64,000 nt of DNA from Ancylobacter sp. SL191 (GCF_026625645.1 NZ_CP113056.1:4501001-4565000), one strand, 5' to 3'; positions 49,068 through 58,260 are shown, counted from the stretch's first letter. Translations and numbers: made by a program. The notes: a model not told the origin generated them from the sequence alone.

Positions 49068-50537
49068 ATGCACGAAATGATCCGTACAGGCGACGAATAC
49101 CGGCAGGGGCTCCAGGACGGTCGCGAGATCTGGATGGATGGCGAGCGGGTGACCGACGTCACCCAGCACCCGTCCTTCAAGCCGATCGTCGACGTCCGTG
49201 CCCGCATGTACGACATGGCGCACGAGGCCCGGTATCAGGATCGCCTCACCTATGTTGAGGACAACAAGCGCAACACGATCTTCTACAAGCCGCCCCGCGA
49301 GACCAAGGACTGGACCGACAAGCTCACCGCCGTGGACACGGTGATGCAGGACATCGGTGGCGTCGTCACCCGCGTCGGCGACGAGACCATCGGCGAGGTG
49401 TGGTCCCTCATCGACGGCCGCGACGTTCTGGCGGAGTTCGACCCGCGCTTTGCCGAGAATGTCGACAGGCACGTTCAGAACATTTTCGACAACGACATCT
49501 TCCATATTTCGGCCAACACCGATCCGAAGGGCGACCGTTCCCTCCCGCCCCAGGAACAGGATCCCGACATGATGGTGCATGTCGTGAAGGAGACCGATGC
49601 GGGCATCGTGATCCGGGGCGCGAAGTACGAGACGGCGGCAGCTTACGCAGACCAAGCTTTCCTGAAGCCGACCGTCGGCGCGTGGACCAACGACAAGTTG
49701 TCCGATTATGCCGTGGGCGGCATCATCGACATGGGCGCGCCGGGCGTGAAGCAGATCTGCCGCTCCTCCTTCGCTGGCCGCACCAACCCGAAGGACTACC
49801 CGCTCGCCAACAAGTTCGACGAGGTCGAATCCCTCGTCATCTTCGACAACGTGCTGATCCCCTGGGAGAACGTGTTCTTCTACCGGCACACCAAGGCGGC
49901 GCAGTACATCCGCGCGACGCTGCACCGCTACTCGGCCTTCCCCTATGTCCACCGCCTGCTCTATGTCGCCGACATGATGATCGGCGCGGCGATGTGGAAC
50001 GCCCGCCAGACCGGCCTCGACAAGCTCCAGTCGGTGCGCGAGAAGCTGGCCGATCTCGTCTGCTACCGCGAGGGCATCAACGCCCACCTCACCGCCTCGA
50101 TCACGCTGGCGGAAAAAAGCCCCGGCGGGCTGCTCATGCCCAACCAGTCCATGCTCTATGCCGGGCGCGTGCATGCCTGCTCCAACCTTCCGGCGATGAT
50201 GCACATCGCCCGCGAGCTGTGCGGCGGCCAGATCTGTGTCACCCCGAACTCGGCCGCCTTCGAGGCCGAGGGCTCGGGCCACTGGCTGAAGAAGTTCTAC
50301 TCGCTGAACAAGCAGTGGGAATCGGAGGACCGGCGCAAGCTGCTCGCCTTCGCCCGCGACCTGCTCAACTCCGACTATGCCGGCCACCGCCTGACCTTCG
50401 TGCAGTTCGCCCAGGCGCCGCACTTCAACCATCTGAACGCGGTCTACAATTCCTTCGATTTCGACGGCCCGCTCGACTTCGTCCGCAAGGCCGCCGGCCT
50501 GTCGGACAAGGTGATGGGCGAGCCGATCAAGGCGTGA
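49068..50537 (+). CDS. HpaB-type flavin-dependent monooxygenase (large component), second copy
   Basis: A 489-residue HpaB-family protein, different from the one at 27081. It has the N-terminal TGDEYRQGLQDGREIWMDG, the flavin-site motif ANTDPKGDRSLPP (DPKGDRS at 152-158), ESLVIFDNVLIPWENVFFY and, near the C-terminus, RELCGGQICVTPNSAAFE. It needs reduced flavin from a partner, here the reductase 35 bp downstream. AGGA five bases before the ATG at 49068 supports this start; ATG at 49077 (MIRTGDEY) is nearly as good. The ring it hydroxylates or opens is unknown. Confidence 0.88.
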   Translation: MHEMIRTGDEYRQGLQDGREIWMDGERVTDVTQHPSFKPIVDVRARMYDMAHEARYQDRLTYVEDNKRNTIFYKPPRETKDWTDKLTAVDTVMQDIGGVVTRVGDETIGEVWSLIDGRDVLAEFDPRFAENVDRHVQNIFDNDIFHISANTDPKGDRSLPPQEQDPDMMVHVVKETDAGIVIRGAKYETAAAYADQAFLKPTVGAWTNDKLSDYAVGGIIDMGAPGVKQICRSSFAGRTNPKDYPLANKFDEVESLVIFDNVLIPWENVFFYRHTKAAQYIRATLHRYSAFPYVHRLLYVADMMIGAAMWNARQTGLDKLQSVREKLADLVCYREGINAHLTASITLAEKSPGGLLMPNQSMLYAGRVHACSNLPAMMHIARELCGGQICVTPNSAAFEAEGSGHWLKKFYSLNKQWESEDRRKLLAFARDLLNSDYAGHRLTFVQFAQAPHFNHLNAVYNSFDFDGPLDFVRKAAGLSDKVMGEPIKA

Positions 50538-50572
50538 GCCTGCAAGGGACGCATCCGTTAGGGATAAGCACC

Positions 50573-51064
50573 ATGAGCACGATCGACGCCGCCCAGTTCC
50601 GCAGCGCCATGGGGCGCACCGCCTCCGGCGTCACCGTGGTGACGACCGACGGCGCCGCCGGGCGTGGCGGCGTCACCGTCTCCAGCTTGTGCTCGCTCTC
50701 CATGGACCCGCCCTCGGTGCTGTTCTGCCTGCACAAGGAGGCCCGCGTGCTGGCGGCGCTGCTGGAAAACGGCGTGTTCGCCGCCAACATCCTCGCCCAT
50801 GACCAGCACCGCATCGCCGACTGCTTCGCCGGGCTGATCCCGGAGCATCGCGAGGACCGCTTCGCCATCGCCGACTGGGACGCGCTCACCACCGGCGCGC
50901 CCCTGCTCAAGGGCGCGCTCTGCCGCTTCGACTGCAAGATCGCCAGCGTGTTCAACTTCGGCACGCACCACATCATCGCCGGCGAGGTGATGGCGCTGGA
51001 AACCGCCGAGGCCCGCCCGCTGGTCTATTCCAACCGCGCCTATCACCACCTTCAGGTCGCTTGA
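50573..51064 (+). CDS. Flavin reductase, second copy
   Basis: A 163-residue HpaC-like flavin reductase: MGRTASGVTVVTTDG, VTVSSLCSLSMDPPSVLFCLHK, NGVFAANILAHDQHRIADCFAG and GTHHIIAGEVMAL with a final LVYSNRAYHHLQ. It is the obvious electron supplier for the adjacent monooxygenase. AGGGA lies upstream of the ATG. Confidence 0.9.
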   Translation: MSTIDAAQFRSAMGRTASGVTVVTTDGAAGRGGVTVSSLCSLSMDPPSVLFCLHKEARVLAALLENGVFAANILAHDQHRIADCFAGLIPEHREDRFAIADWDALTTGAPLLKGALCRFDCKIASVFNFGTHHIIAGEVMALETAEARPLVYSNRAYHHLQVA

Positions 51065-51069
51065 GACGC

Positions 51070-52326
51070 ATGAGCATTCAGGCCGTCGCCGCCGCCCCCG
51101 CCGCTGGCTCGCCCGCGGATGCGGCGACGCGTGACGCGGCGACGCTTGATGCCTCCATGCTTGACCGCACGGTGCGCCTCCTCGCCGATCTCGTCGCCTT
51201 TCCCAGCGAGAGCGCGCGCTCCAATTTGCCCATCGTCGCCTATATCGAGGCCTATCTGGCGCGCGAGGGCATAAGCGCCCGCCGCATCCCCAATGCGGAC
51301 GGCACGAAAGCCTCGCTGCTCGCCACCATCGGCCCGGCGGACCAGCCGGGCATCGCGCTCTCCGCCCATACCGATGTCGTGCCGGTCGCCGGGCAGGACT
51401 GGATGAGCGATCCGTGGACGCTGACCGAGCGCGACGGCCGGCTCTATGGGCGCGGCAGCAGCGACATGAAGGGTTTCCTTGCCGTCGTGCTCGCTTATGT
51501 GCCGCTGTTCCGGCAGGCGGCGACGCACACGCCTATTCACCTCTGCTTCTCCTATGACGAGGAGCTGGGCTGCCTCGGCGCGCCCGATCTGGTGGGCGAG
51601 GTCGCCGCCCTCCCGGTGCCGCCGGCGCTCTGCATCGTCGGCGAGCCGACCGCGCTCAAGGTCGCCCGCGCCCATAAGGGCAAGTTCGCGCGACGGCTGA
51701 CCCTCACCGGGCGCGGCGGGCATTCGGCGCTGGTCAACCGCGCGGCCAATGCGGTGGAGGCGGCGGCCGAGATCACCGTCGGCCTCGGCGTGCTCGGCCG
51801 CTCGCTGCGCACCGAGACCAACGACGCCTTCGACCCGCCCTGGACCAGCGTGCATGTCGGCTCGCTGCATGGCGGCAGCGCGCTCAACCTCGTGCCGGAC
51901 CGGGCGGTGATGGAATTCGAGGCGCGCACTTTGCTCGGCACCGATCTCGACGCGCTCAATGCCCGCATCGCCCTCATCATCGACGAGGCCCGCGCCCGGC
52001 TGGTGGCGCAGGCGCCGGAGGCGGGGATCGCGGTCACGACGCTCAGCGACTATCCCGGCCTCGACACCCCCGAGGGCAGCCCCGCCACCCGCCTTGTCGC
52101 CGCGCTCGCCGGGGACAACGCCGCGCCCGTCACCCTCGCCTTCGGCACTGAAGCGGGGCTCTATGCGCGCGCCGGCATCCCCACCCTCGTCTGCGGTCCC
52201 GGCGACATCGGCCGCGCCCACAAGGCGGATGAGTGGATCGGCCGGGACGAGCTTGGCGCCGCCGGCACCATGATGACCCGCCTCGCCGGCCATCTCGGCC
52301 GCCCTTTTGCATCCATTTTCGCCTGA
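51070..52326 (+). CDS. M20-family deacylase (acetylornithine deacetylase-like)
   Basis: A 418-residue zinc hydrolase. Metal and catalytic residues are visible: H100 in SAHTDVVPV, the bridging aspartate in GRGSSDMKGFL, the glutamate pair in SYDEELGCLG, and the lid-domain GRGGHSALVNRAANAVE. ArgE relatives remove N-acetyl or other N-acyl groups. In an operon with an oxygenase it could deacylate the ring-opening product; this is inference. It begins five bases after the reductase stop. A TTG at 51061 overlapping that stop is less likely as start. Confidence 0.85.
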   Translation: MSIQAVAAAPAAGSPADAATRDAATLDASMLDRTVRLLADLVAFPSESARSNLPIVAYIEAYLAREGISARRIPNADGTKASLLATIGPADQPGIALSAHTDVVPVAGQDWMSDPWTLTERDGRLYGRGSSDMKGFLAVVLAYVPLFRQAATHTPIHLCFSYDEELGCLGAPDLVGEVAALPVPPALCIVGEPTALKVARAHKGKFARRLTLTGRGGHSALVNRAANAVEAAAEITVGLGVLGRSLRTETNDAFDPPWTSVHVGSLHGGSALNLVPDRAVMEFEARTLLGTDLDALNARIALIIDEARARLVAQAPEAGIAVTTLSDYPGLDTPEGSPATRLVAALAGDNAAPVTLAFGTEAGLYARAGIPTLVCGPGDIGRAHKADEWIGRDELGAAGTMMTRLAGHLGRPFASIFA

Positions 52327-52346
52327 ACCGGAAAAGAGTGACCGAC

Positions 52347-52769
52347 ATGCCGACCCATACCCGCATCCGCCCGTTCAACACCAAACAGACCTATCCCGAG
52401 CAGAAGCTGAACAACGACCTCAGCCAGGGCGTCGTGGCGCGCGGCACCATGGTGTTCCTGCGCGGCCAGGTGGCGCAGGATCTCGACACCCGCGAGAGCG
52501 TCCACATCGGCGATGCCGGCAAGCAGGCCGAGAAGGCGATGGCCAACATCAAGATGCTGCTGGAAGAAGCCGGCAGCGAGCTCGGCCATATCTGCCGCAT
52601 CGTCGTCTACCTCACCGACATCCGCTACCGCGAGGCGGTGTATCTGGAGATGGGCAAGTGGCTCGGCGGCGTGTTCCCCTGCTCCACCGGCCTCGTCGTG
52701 CCCGCGCTCGCCCGGCCGGAATGGCTGGTCGAGATCGAGGTGACCGCCGTCATCCCCGACGCCGCCTGA
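52347..52769 (+). CDS. RidA-family protein (enamine/imine deaminase-like)
   Basis: A 140-residue RidA/YjgF/RutC-type protein. It has GVVARGTMVFLRGQVAQDL, KQAEKAMANIKMLLEEAGS, VYLTDI and the active-site end ALARPEWLVEIEVTAV, with R123 in the place of the RidA arginine. RidA proteins release ammonia from enamine/imine intermediates. In catabolic operons such as rut, relatives act on unstable nitrogen intermediates, which fits a ring-nitrogen release step here. Confidence 0.9.
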   Translation: MPTHTRIRPFNTKQTYPEQKLNNDLSQGVVARGTMVFLRGQVAQDLDTRESVHIGDAGKQAEKAMANIKMLLEEAGSELGHICRIVVYLTDIRYREAVYLEMGKWLGGVFPCSTGLVVPALARPEWLVEIEVTAVIPDAA

Positions 52770-52782
52770 CCGGAGAGCGCGC

Positions 52783-53460
52783 GTGACCTTCTCCATCTCC
52801 GCCCGCTGCCCCCGCACCGGCATGTTCGGCATCGCCGTCTCCTCCTCCTCGCCGGCGGTGGCGGCGCGCTGCGCCCATGCCCGCGCCGGCGTCGGCGTGG
52901 TGGCGACGCAGAACATCACCGACCCGATGCTCGGCCCGCGCGGGCTCGATCTGCTGGCTGAGGGCCTGCCGGCGGCCGAGGTGCTGGAAAGGCTGCGCGC
53001 GACCTCCGATTTCTTCGAGTACCGGCAGGTGGTCATCCTCGGGCGCGACGGTCCCGCCGCCGGCCATTCGGGGGCGAAAACGCTCGGCACCCACGCCATC
53101 GCCTATGGCGCGGATGCCGCCGCCGCCGGCAATCTGCTGGCCTCCCCGGAGGTGCCCACAGCGATGATCGCCGCCTTCGAGGCGCGCCCCGAGGCCGGCC
53201 TCGGCGACCGGCTGGTCGCCGCCATGCAGGCGGCGGTGGCGGCGGGCGGCGAGGAAGGCCCGGTCCATTCGGTCGGCATGCTGCTGGTCGACACCGTCGG
53301 CTGGCCGGTGGCCGATCTGCGCATCGACTGGTCGGACGGCGACGTCATGGCGGAGTTCGCCGCCCTCTGGGCGCTCTGGGTGCCGCAGATGGACGCCTAT
53401 GTCACCCGCGCCCTCGACCCCTCCACCGCCCCCGCCTATGGCGTGCCGGGGGACGAGTAA
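52783..53460 (+). CDS. DUF1028-family protein
   Basis: A 225-residue protein with the family opening MTFSISARCPRTGMFGIAVSSSSPAVAARC and later VGVVATQNITDPMLGPRGLDLL and HSVGMLLVDTVGWPVADLRIDW (each in part). DUF1028 proteins have a proteasome-like (Ntn-hydrolase) fold and occur often with RidA and amidohydrolase genes; the reaction is unknown. The start is GTG at 52783, with CGGAGAG upstream. Confidence 0.87.
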   Translation: MTFSISARCPRTGMFGIAVSSSSPAVAARCAHARAGVGVVATQNITDPMLGPRGLDLLAEGLPAAEVLERLRATSDFFEYRQVVILGRDGPAAGHSGAKTLGTHAIAYGADAAAAGNLLASPEVPTAMIAAFEARPEAGLGDRLVAAMQAAVAAGGEEGPVHSVGMLLVDTVGWPVADLRIDWSDGDVMAEFAALWALWVPQMDAYVTRALDPSTAPAYGVPGDE

Positions 53461-53500
53461 GGGACGTATTGCCGGGATCGCGTGCCGCTCCTGTCCCACG

Positions 53501-53532
53501 ATCCCGGATCGGGCCGATGGCCCGTCCGGGAT
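53501..53532. repeat. Intergenic palindrome inside the second oxygenase operon
   Basis: ATCCCGGA-T-CGGGCC-GAT-GGCCCG-TCCGGGAT is a 14-bp stem with one bulged T, in the 99-bp gap between the DUF1028 and GlcG-like genes. It resembles dispersed REP-type elements and differs from the palindromes at 22015 and 62418. Confidence 0.75.
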
Positions 53533-53559
53533 GACGACCACCAGAAAAGCGAGGCCCGC

Positions 53560-53997
53560 ATGTCCGGCAGTTCTCCCCACACCCGCCCGGCCCTGAAGCT
53601 CACCCATGAGGGCGCACTCACCATGCTCGCCGCCGCCGTCGCCCGAGCGACCGAAATGGGCGTGCCGCAGAACATCAACATCGTCGATGAGGGTGGCAAT
53701 CTCCTCGCCTTCGTGCGCATGGACGGGGCCAAGCTGCTGTCGCGCGAGACCTCGCTGTCGAAGGCCATCACCGCCGCCTCGCACCGCCAGCCGACCTCGC
53801 GGCTGAACCCGGCGGACGAGATCAAGCTCTCGCTCGCCGGCGGCCAGCGCCTGACCAATCTGGAAGGCGGCCTGCCCATCATCATTGACGGCGTCTGCGT
53901 CGGCGGCATCGGCGTGGGTTCCGGCAAGGGCGCGGAGGATGTCGAGGTCGCCCGCGCGGCGCTGGCCGCGATCGGCGCGCTGGATCAGGTGCCGTGA
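53560..53997 (+). CDS. GlcG/HbpS-like protein
   Basis: A 145-residue protein of the heme-degrading-domain (GlcG/HbpS) family: LTHEGALTMLAAAVARATEMG, VDEGGNLLAFVRMDGAKLLS, SLSKAITAASHRQPTS and VGGIGVGSGKGAEDVEVARAAL. These small proteins often sit in catabolic or cofactor-related operons and their role is poorly known. GAGG before the ATG at 53560 decides the start. It overlaps the AroQ-like start by four bases. Confidence 0.82.
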   Translation: MSGSSPHTRPALKLTHEGALTMLAAAVARATEMGVPQNINIVDEGGNLLAFVRMDGAKLLSRETSLSKAITAASHRQPTSRLNPADEIKLSLAGGQRLTNLEGGLPIIIDGVCVGGIGVGSGKGAEDVEVARAALAAIGALDQVP

Positions 53998-54440
53998 GCG
54001 CACCCCGCATCCTCGTCCTCAGTGGCGCCAACACGAACCTCTATGGCCTCGATCCGGCCGGCCCCTATGGCACGCTGACCCTCGACGATATCGGGGACGC
54101 CTGCCGCGCCCGCGCCGAAAGCCTCGGCGGCACGGTGGATTTCCGCCAGTCCAACCATGAGGGCGTGCTGGTGGACTGGATTCAGGAAGCCCGGACGCAG
54201 GCGGACGGCATCGTCATCAATGCCGGGAGCCTGTCCTACACCTCCATCGCCATTCTCGACGCGCTGTCGGCGGTGAACAAGCCGGCCATCCAGGTGCATG
54301 TCAGCAATGTCTTCACCCGCGAGAGCTTCCGCCACCACGCCCCGCTCGCGGCGGCGGTGACCGGCTGCATCATCGGCCTTGGGCCGGAGGGCTACCCCGC
54401 CGCCGTCGAGGCGCTGATCCGGCGCATCCGCGCCGGGTGA
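53994..54440 (+). CDS. AroQ-like protein (type II dehydroquinase fold) lacking a catalytic arginine
   Basis: A 148-residue flavodoxin-like protein of the type II dehydroquinase family: GANTNLYGLDPAGPYGTLTL, NHEGVLVDWIQEA, VHVSNVFTRESFRHHAPLA and GCIIGLGPEGY. The active-site tyrosine (Y25) and histidine (H102) are kept. The catalytic arginine of the LGxREPxxYG lid aligns with D20, and the substrate-loop NPGAxTHTS reads NAGSLSYTS, with Tyr82 for His. It is therefore unlikely to be the shikimate-pathway enzyme and more likely a catabolic relative. It starts with GTG overlapping the upstream stop and ends the operon. Confidence 0.8.
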   Translation: MSAPRILVLSGANTNLYGLDPAGPYGTLTLDDIGDACRARAESLGGTVDFRQSNHEGVLVDWIQEARTQADGIVINAGSLSYTSIAILDALSAVNKPAIQVHVSNVFTRESFRHHAPLAAAVTGCIIGLGPEGYPAAVEALIRRIRAG

Positions 54441-54581
54441 CCGGAGCGGCGCGGGGAGAACCGCCGCATGGAACGAGTCCCGGTCATGACGCCTTAATGA
54501 GGTAGCGTCACCCCGTGGAGGCCGTCCCATGCCCCTCGCCCGCCCGAACCGCCGCCCCGGCGCGCGCCACAGGGTGCTGCC

Positions 54582-55544
54582 ATGAGCCCGCGCGCGACGT
54601 GGAAGGGCTTCCTCAAGCTCGATGAGCTGGTGTGCGGCATCGGCCTCTACACGGCGGTGTCGGCCAATGAGCGCGTCAGCCTCAACATGGTCAACCGCAA
54701 GACCGGCCATCGCCTGCGCCGCCGCTTCATCGATCCTGAAACCGAGGAGACGGTGGAGCGCGAGGATCAGGTGAAGGGCTATGAGGTGGCGTCCGGCGAG
54801 TACATCGTGCTGGAGCCGGAGGAAGTGGCGGAGGCGACCCCGCAGGGCGACAAGACGCTCGCCATCGAGACCTTCCTGCCCTGCGCGCAGGTGGACGACC
54901 TCTATTTCGACAAGCCCTATTATGTCCGCCCGACCGACGATGCCTCGGAAGCGACCTTCGCCGTCATCCGCGAGGGGCTGCGCCGCCGCAAGGTGGTGGC
55001 GCTCGCCAGCGCCGTGCTGTTCCGACGCCCGCGCACCGTGCTGATCCGCGCCTATGATGACGGCATCATCGCCACCACGCTGAACCATGATTACGAGGTG
55101 CGCTCGGCGCAGGACGCGTTCGCGGACATCAAGGAGGTGAAGATCGAGGGCGAGATGCTCGATCTCGCCCGGCACATCATCTCGACCAAGGCCGGCACCT
55201 TCCAGCCCGAGACGTTCCACGACGCTTATGAAGCGGCGCTGGCCGAGCTGGTGCGCGCCAAGATCGAGGGCCGCCCAATCAAGGCGCCGAAGGCCCCGAA
55301 GAAGGGCAAGGTGGTCGATCTGATGGAGGCGCTGCGCCAGAGCGCGCTCATGGGCAAGGACAAGGGCGGCGGCGACGCGGCTGCGAAGGCCCCCGCCCGG
55401 AAGTCCACCCGGAAGACGGCAAAGGCCGGGACCAAGGGCGCCGAGAAAAGCACGCCCAAGACCGGCACCGCCAAGACCGGCAGCGCCAAGACCGGCACCG
55501 CCGCCCGGCGCCGCGCCTCGGCCACCACGCGCAAGGCGGGCTGA
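54582..55544 (+). CDS. ku: Ku protein (non-homologous end joining), first copy
   Basis: A 320-residue bacterial Ku: core beta-barrel WKGFLKLDELVCGIGLYTAV, KTGHRLRRRFIDPETEE, YEVASGEYIVLEPEE and AKIEGRPIKAPK. After residue 250 comes a long basic Lys/Thr/Ala tail with short TGTAKTGSAKTG repeats that probably binds DNA. It encircles DNA ends and recruits LigD, whose gene follows six bases later. Confidence 0.95.
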   Translation: MSPRATWKGFLKLDELVCGIGLYTAVSANERVSLNMVNRKTGHRLRRRFIDPETEETVEREDQVKGYEVASGEYIVLEPEEVAEATPQGDKTLAIETFLPCAQVDDLYFDKPYYVRPTDDASEATFAVIREGLRRRKVVALASAVLFRRPRTVLIRAYDDGIIATTLNHDYEVRSAQDAFADIKEVKIEGEMLDLARHIISTKAGTFQPETFHDAYEAALAELVRAKIEGRPIKAPKAPKKGKVVDLMEALRQSALMGKDKGGGDAAAKAPARKSTRKTAKAGTKGAEKSTPKTGTAKTGSAKTGTAARRRASATTRKAG

Positions 55545-55550
55545 CGCGCC

Positions 55551-58256
55551 ATGGCCCTCGACACCTACCGCGCCAAACGCGACTTCACCGTCACCGCCGA
55601 GCCGAAGGGTGAGACCGCAGTTGGCAAGGGCCACGCCTATCTCATCCAGAAGCACGCCGCCCGCCGTCTGCATTACGATTTGCGGCTGGAAATGGACGGC
55701 GTGCTGAAGAGCTGGGCGGTGACGCGCGGCCCCAGCCTCGTGCCCGGCGAGAAGCGCCTTGCCGTGCATGTGGAGGACCATCCGCTCGCCTATGGCAGCT
55801 TCGAGGGCACCATCCCCAAGGGCCAGTATGGCGGCGGCACGGTGATGCTGTGGGATAGCGGAAGCTGGATTCCCAAGGGCGACCCGCGCAAGGGCTACAA
55901 GAAGGGCCATCTCGACTTCGAGCTGCGCGGCGAAAAGCTCTCCGGCCACTGGCATCTCGTGCGCATGCCCAAGCGGCGCGGCGAGACGCAGGAAAGCTGG
56001 CTGCTCTTCAAAGCCGACGACGCCGCCGCGCGGACCAAGGACGCGCCCGACATTCTGGAAGAAGCCCCGGATTCGGTGAAGACCGGCCGCACGCTGGACG
56101 AGATCGCCGAGGACGCGCCGGCGCATAAAAGCAGGACGAAGACAGCGACCAAGACGGCAAAGGCGGCCACGACCACCAAGACGGCCAAGGGCACCGAAGC
56201 CAAGGCCAGCGAGGCCGAAACCATGGCCGAAGCCACGCGCCCATCGACGGCCGCGAAATCCGCGACACCTCCCGCCCCCGCCCAACCTTCCCCCACCCCC
56301 GCGCGCGCCAAGGCGCGCGGCAAGCAGGCGCGCGGCAAGCAGGCGGCCGCCGCCAAGCTGCCCGATTTCCTCGCGCCGCAGCTGGCGACGCTGGTGGCCA
56401 AGGCCCCGGCGGGGGCGGGCTGGATCCACGAGATCAAGTTCGACGGCTACCGGCTTCAGGTCCGCATCGACCACAACGCCAGTGGCAAGGGCCGGTTGCG
56501 CCTGCTCACCCGTTCGGGCCTCGACTGGACGGAACGCTTCGGCACGGCCCTCGCCGACGCGCTCCTCGCCTTGCCGGCTCAGACCGCGCTGATCGACGGT
56601 GAACTCGTGGTGGAGACGCCGTCGGGCGCCTCGCATTTCGCCGCGCTTCAGGAAGACCTGTCGGAAGGGCGCAGCGACCGCTTTGTGTTCTACGCCTTCG
56701 ACCTGCTGCATCTCGACGGGCGCGACCTCACGGGCGCCAAGCTGCTCGCCCGCAAAGCGGCACTGGCCGGGCTGTTCAAGGACGCGCCGGCCCCGCTGCG
56801 CCTCAGCGAGCCCTTCGAGGTCGACGGCGCGACCCTGCTGCGCCATGCCTGCCGCCTGAGCCTCGAAGGTCTGGTGTCGAAGCGCGCGGATGGGCGCTAC
56901 CGCTCCGGGCGCGGCAAGGACTGGGTGAAGTCGAAATGCGCCGAGCGGCAGGAATTCGTCATTGCCGGCTTCGTGCCCTCCACCGCCATGGCCAACGCCA
57001 TCGGCTCGCTGGTGCTGGGCGTGCATGAGGACGGCAAGCTGCGTCCTGTCGGGCGGGTCGGCACCGGCTTCTCCCATCGCGTGGCCGCCGAGCTCTACCG
57101 CGACCTCTCCACCCTCACCCGCACCCGCAGCCCCTTCGCCGACAAGCTGACGGCGGAAGCGCGGCGCGGCGTCACCTTCGTGAAGCCCGAGCGTGTGGCC
57201 GAAGTGGAGTTCCGCGGCTGGACCGGTGACCAGAATCTGCGCCACGCCGCCTATCGCGGGCTGCGGGAGGACAAGCCGGCCAGCGAGATCGTCCGCGAGG
57301 CGCCGGCGCCGGACACATCGGCCACGGGGTCGGACACATCGGCCTCATCGTCCACCTCACTGCACTCATCGGCCATCGGCAAAAGTGCAATCAAGCTCAC
57401 CCATCCCGACCGAATCTACTGGCCCGAGGACGGCATCACCAAAGAGGGGCTGGCGGCATATTACGCGGAAATCTGGCGCTTCATCGCCCCGCACATCGTC
57501 GCCCGTCCGCTCGCCTTGCTGCGCTGTCCTGATGGAATTTCAAAGGCTTGCTTCTTCCAGAAGCACAGCTGGCGCGGCATGAACACGGCGATCAAGGTGG
57601 CCCGGGACACCGATGGCGAGGAGATGCTGTTCATCGAGGACCGCGACGGCCTCCTCGCGCTGGTGCAGGCCGGCGCGCTGGAAATCCACCCCTGGGGCGC
57701 CCCCCTCGGAGGCCTGGAAACCCCGGATACCATGATCTTCGACCTAGACCCCAGCCCGGAGCTTGGCTGGGCGGATGTCGTCGCGGGGGCGAAAGAGGTG
57801 CGGTGGCGGCTGGAGCAGGCGGGGCTGCCGGCTTTCGTAAAAACCTCTGGTGGCAAGGGGTTACACGTCGTCGTGCCGCTGGAGCCCAAGGCCGGATGGG
57901 ACGCCGTGAAGGGTTTCGCCAAGGCCATCGCCGAGGCCATGGCGGGCGATGATCCCGACCGCTACATCGCCGTCGCCACCAAGGCGAAGCGCGAGGGGCG
58001 CATCTTCATCGACTATCTCCGCAACGGCCGCGGCGCCACCGCCATCGCCCCCTATGGCACCCGCGCCCGCGCGGGAGCGGGCGTCGCCATGCCGGTGGCG
58101 TGGGAGGAGATCGACAGCCTCTCGGGCGCCGCGCAGTACACGCTGGAGAACGCCCCCGCCCGGCTCGCCCATCTCGACCGCGACCCGTGGGAGGATTTCC
58201 GCGCCAGCGCCACGCCACTGCCCGAGTTGGCCAAGCGCCGGCGGGGACGGCGCTAA
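55551..58256 (+). CDS. ligD: ATP-dependent DNA ligase LigD (phosphoesterase-ligase-polymerase)
   Basis: A 901-residue end-joining enzyme with domain order 3'-phosphoesterase (about 10-180; KHAARRLHYDLRLEMDGVLK), Lys/Ala-rich linker (about 190-270), ligase (adenylated lysine K296 in HEIKFDGYRLQ; KSKCAERQEFVIAGF) and primase-like polymerase (about 620-890; metal aspartates D731 and D733 in FDLDPSPELGW). A Ser/Thr-rich linker joins ligase and polymerase. All three activities look intact. Confidence 0.96.
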   Translation: MALDTYRAKRDFTVTAEPKGETAVGKGHAYLIQKHAARRLHYDLRLEMDGVLKSWAVTRGPSLVPGEKRLAVHVEDHPLAYGSFEGTIPKGQYGGGTVMLWDSGSWIPKGDPRKGYKKGHLDFELRGEKLSGHWHLVRMPKRRGETQESWLLFKADDAAARTKDAPDILEEAPDSVKTGRTLDEIAEDAPAHKSRTKTATKTAKAATTTKTAKGTEAKASEAETMAEATRPSTAAKSATPPAPAQPSPTPARAKARGKQARGKQAAAAKLPDFLAPQLATLVAKAPAGAGWIHEIKFDGYRLQVRIDHNASGKGRLRLLTRSGLDWTERFGTALADALLALPAQTALIDGELVVETPSGASHFAALQEDLSEGRSDRFVFYAFDLLHLDGRDLTGAKLLARKAALAGLFKDAPAPLRLSEPFEVDGATLLRHACRLSLEGLVSKRADGRYRSGRGKDWVKSKCAERQEFVIAGFVPSTAMANAIGSLVLGVHEDGKLRPVGRVGTGFSHRVAAELYRDLSTLTRTRSPFADKLTAEARRGVTFVKPERVAEVEFRGWTGDQNLRHAAYRGLREDKPASEIVREAPAPDTSATGSDTSASSSTSLHSSAIGKSAIKLTHPDRIYWPEDGITKEGLAAYYAEIWRFIAPHIVARPLALLRCPDGISKACFFQKHSWRGMNTAIKVARDTDGEEMLFIEDRDGLLALVQAGALEIHPWGAPLGGLETPDTMIFDLDPSPELGWADVVAGAKEVRWRLEQAGLPAFVKTSGGKGLHVVVPLEPKAGWDAVKGFAKAIAEAMAGDDPDRYIAVATKAKREGRIFIDYLRNGRGATAIAPYGTRARAGAGVAMPVAWEEIDSLSGAAQYTLENAPARLAHLDRDPWEDFRASATPLPELAKRRRGRR

Positions 58257-58260
58257 ACCC

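Noticed and set aside
53994..54440. Naming the AroQ-like gene aroQ
   Set aside because: The catalytic arginine and a substrate-loop histidine are missing, and the gene ends a catabolic operon.
53985..57245. Very long minus-strand open frame (over 1000 codons) opposite AroQ-like, ku and ligD
   Set aside because: It is a by-product of high GC content: no family features, strongly Arg/His/Gly-biased composition, and all the real genes lie on the opposite strand. The same applies to long frames at 4545-6830, 29543-32020, 32167-34425 and 12-15 kb on the minus strand.
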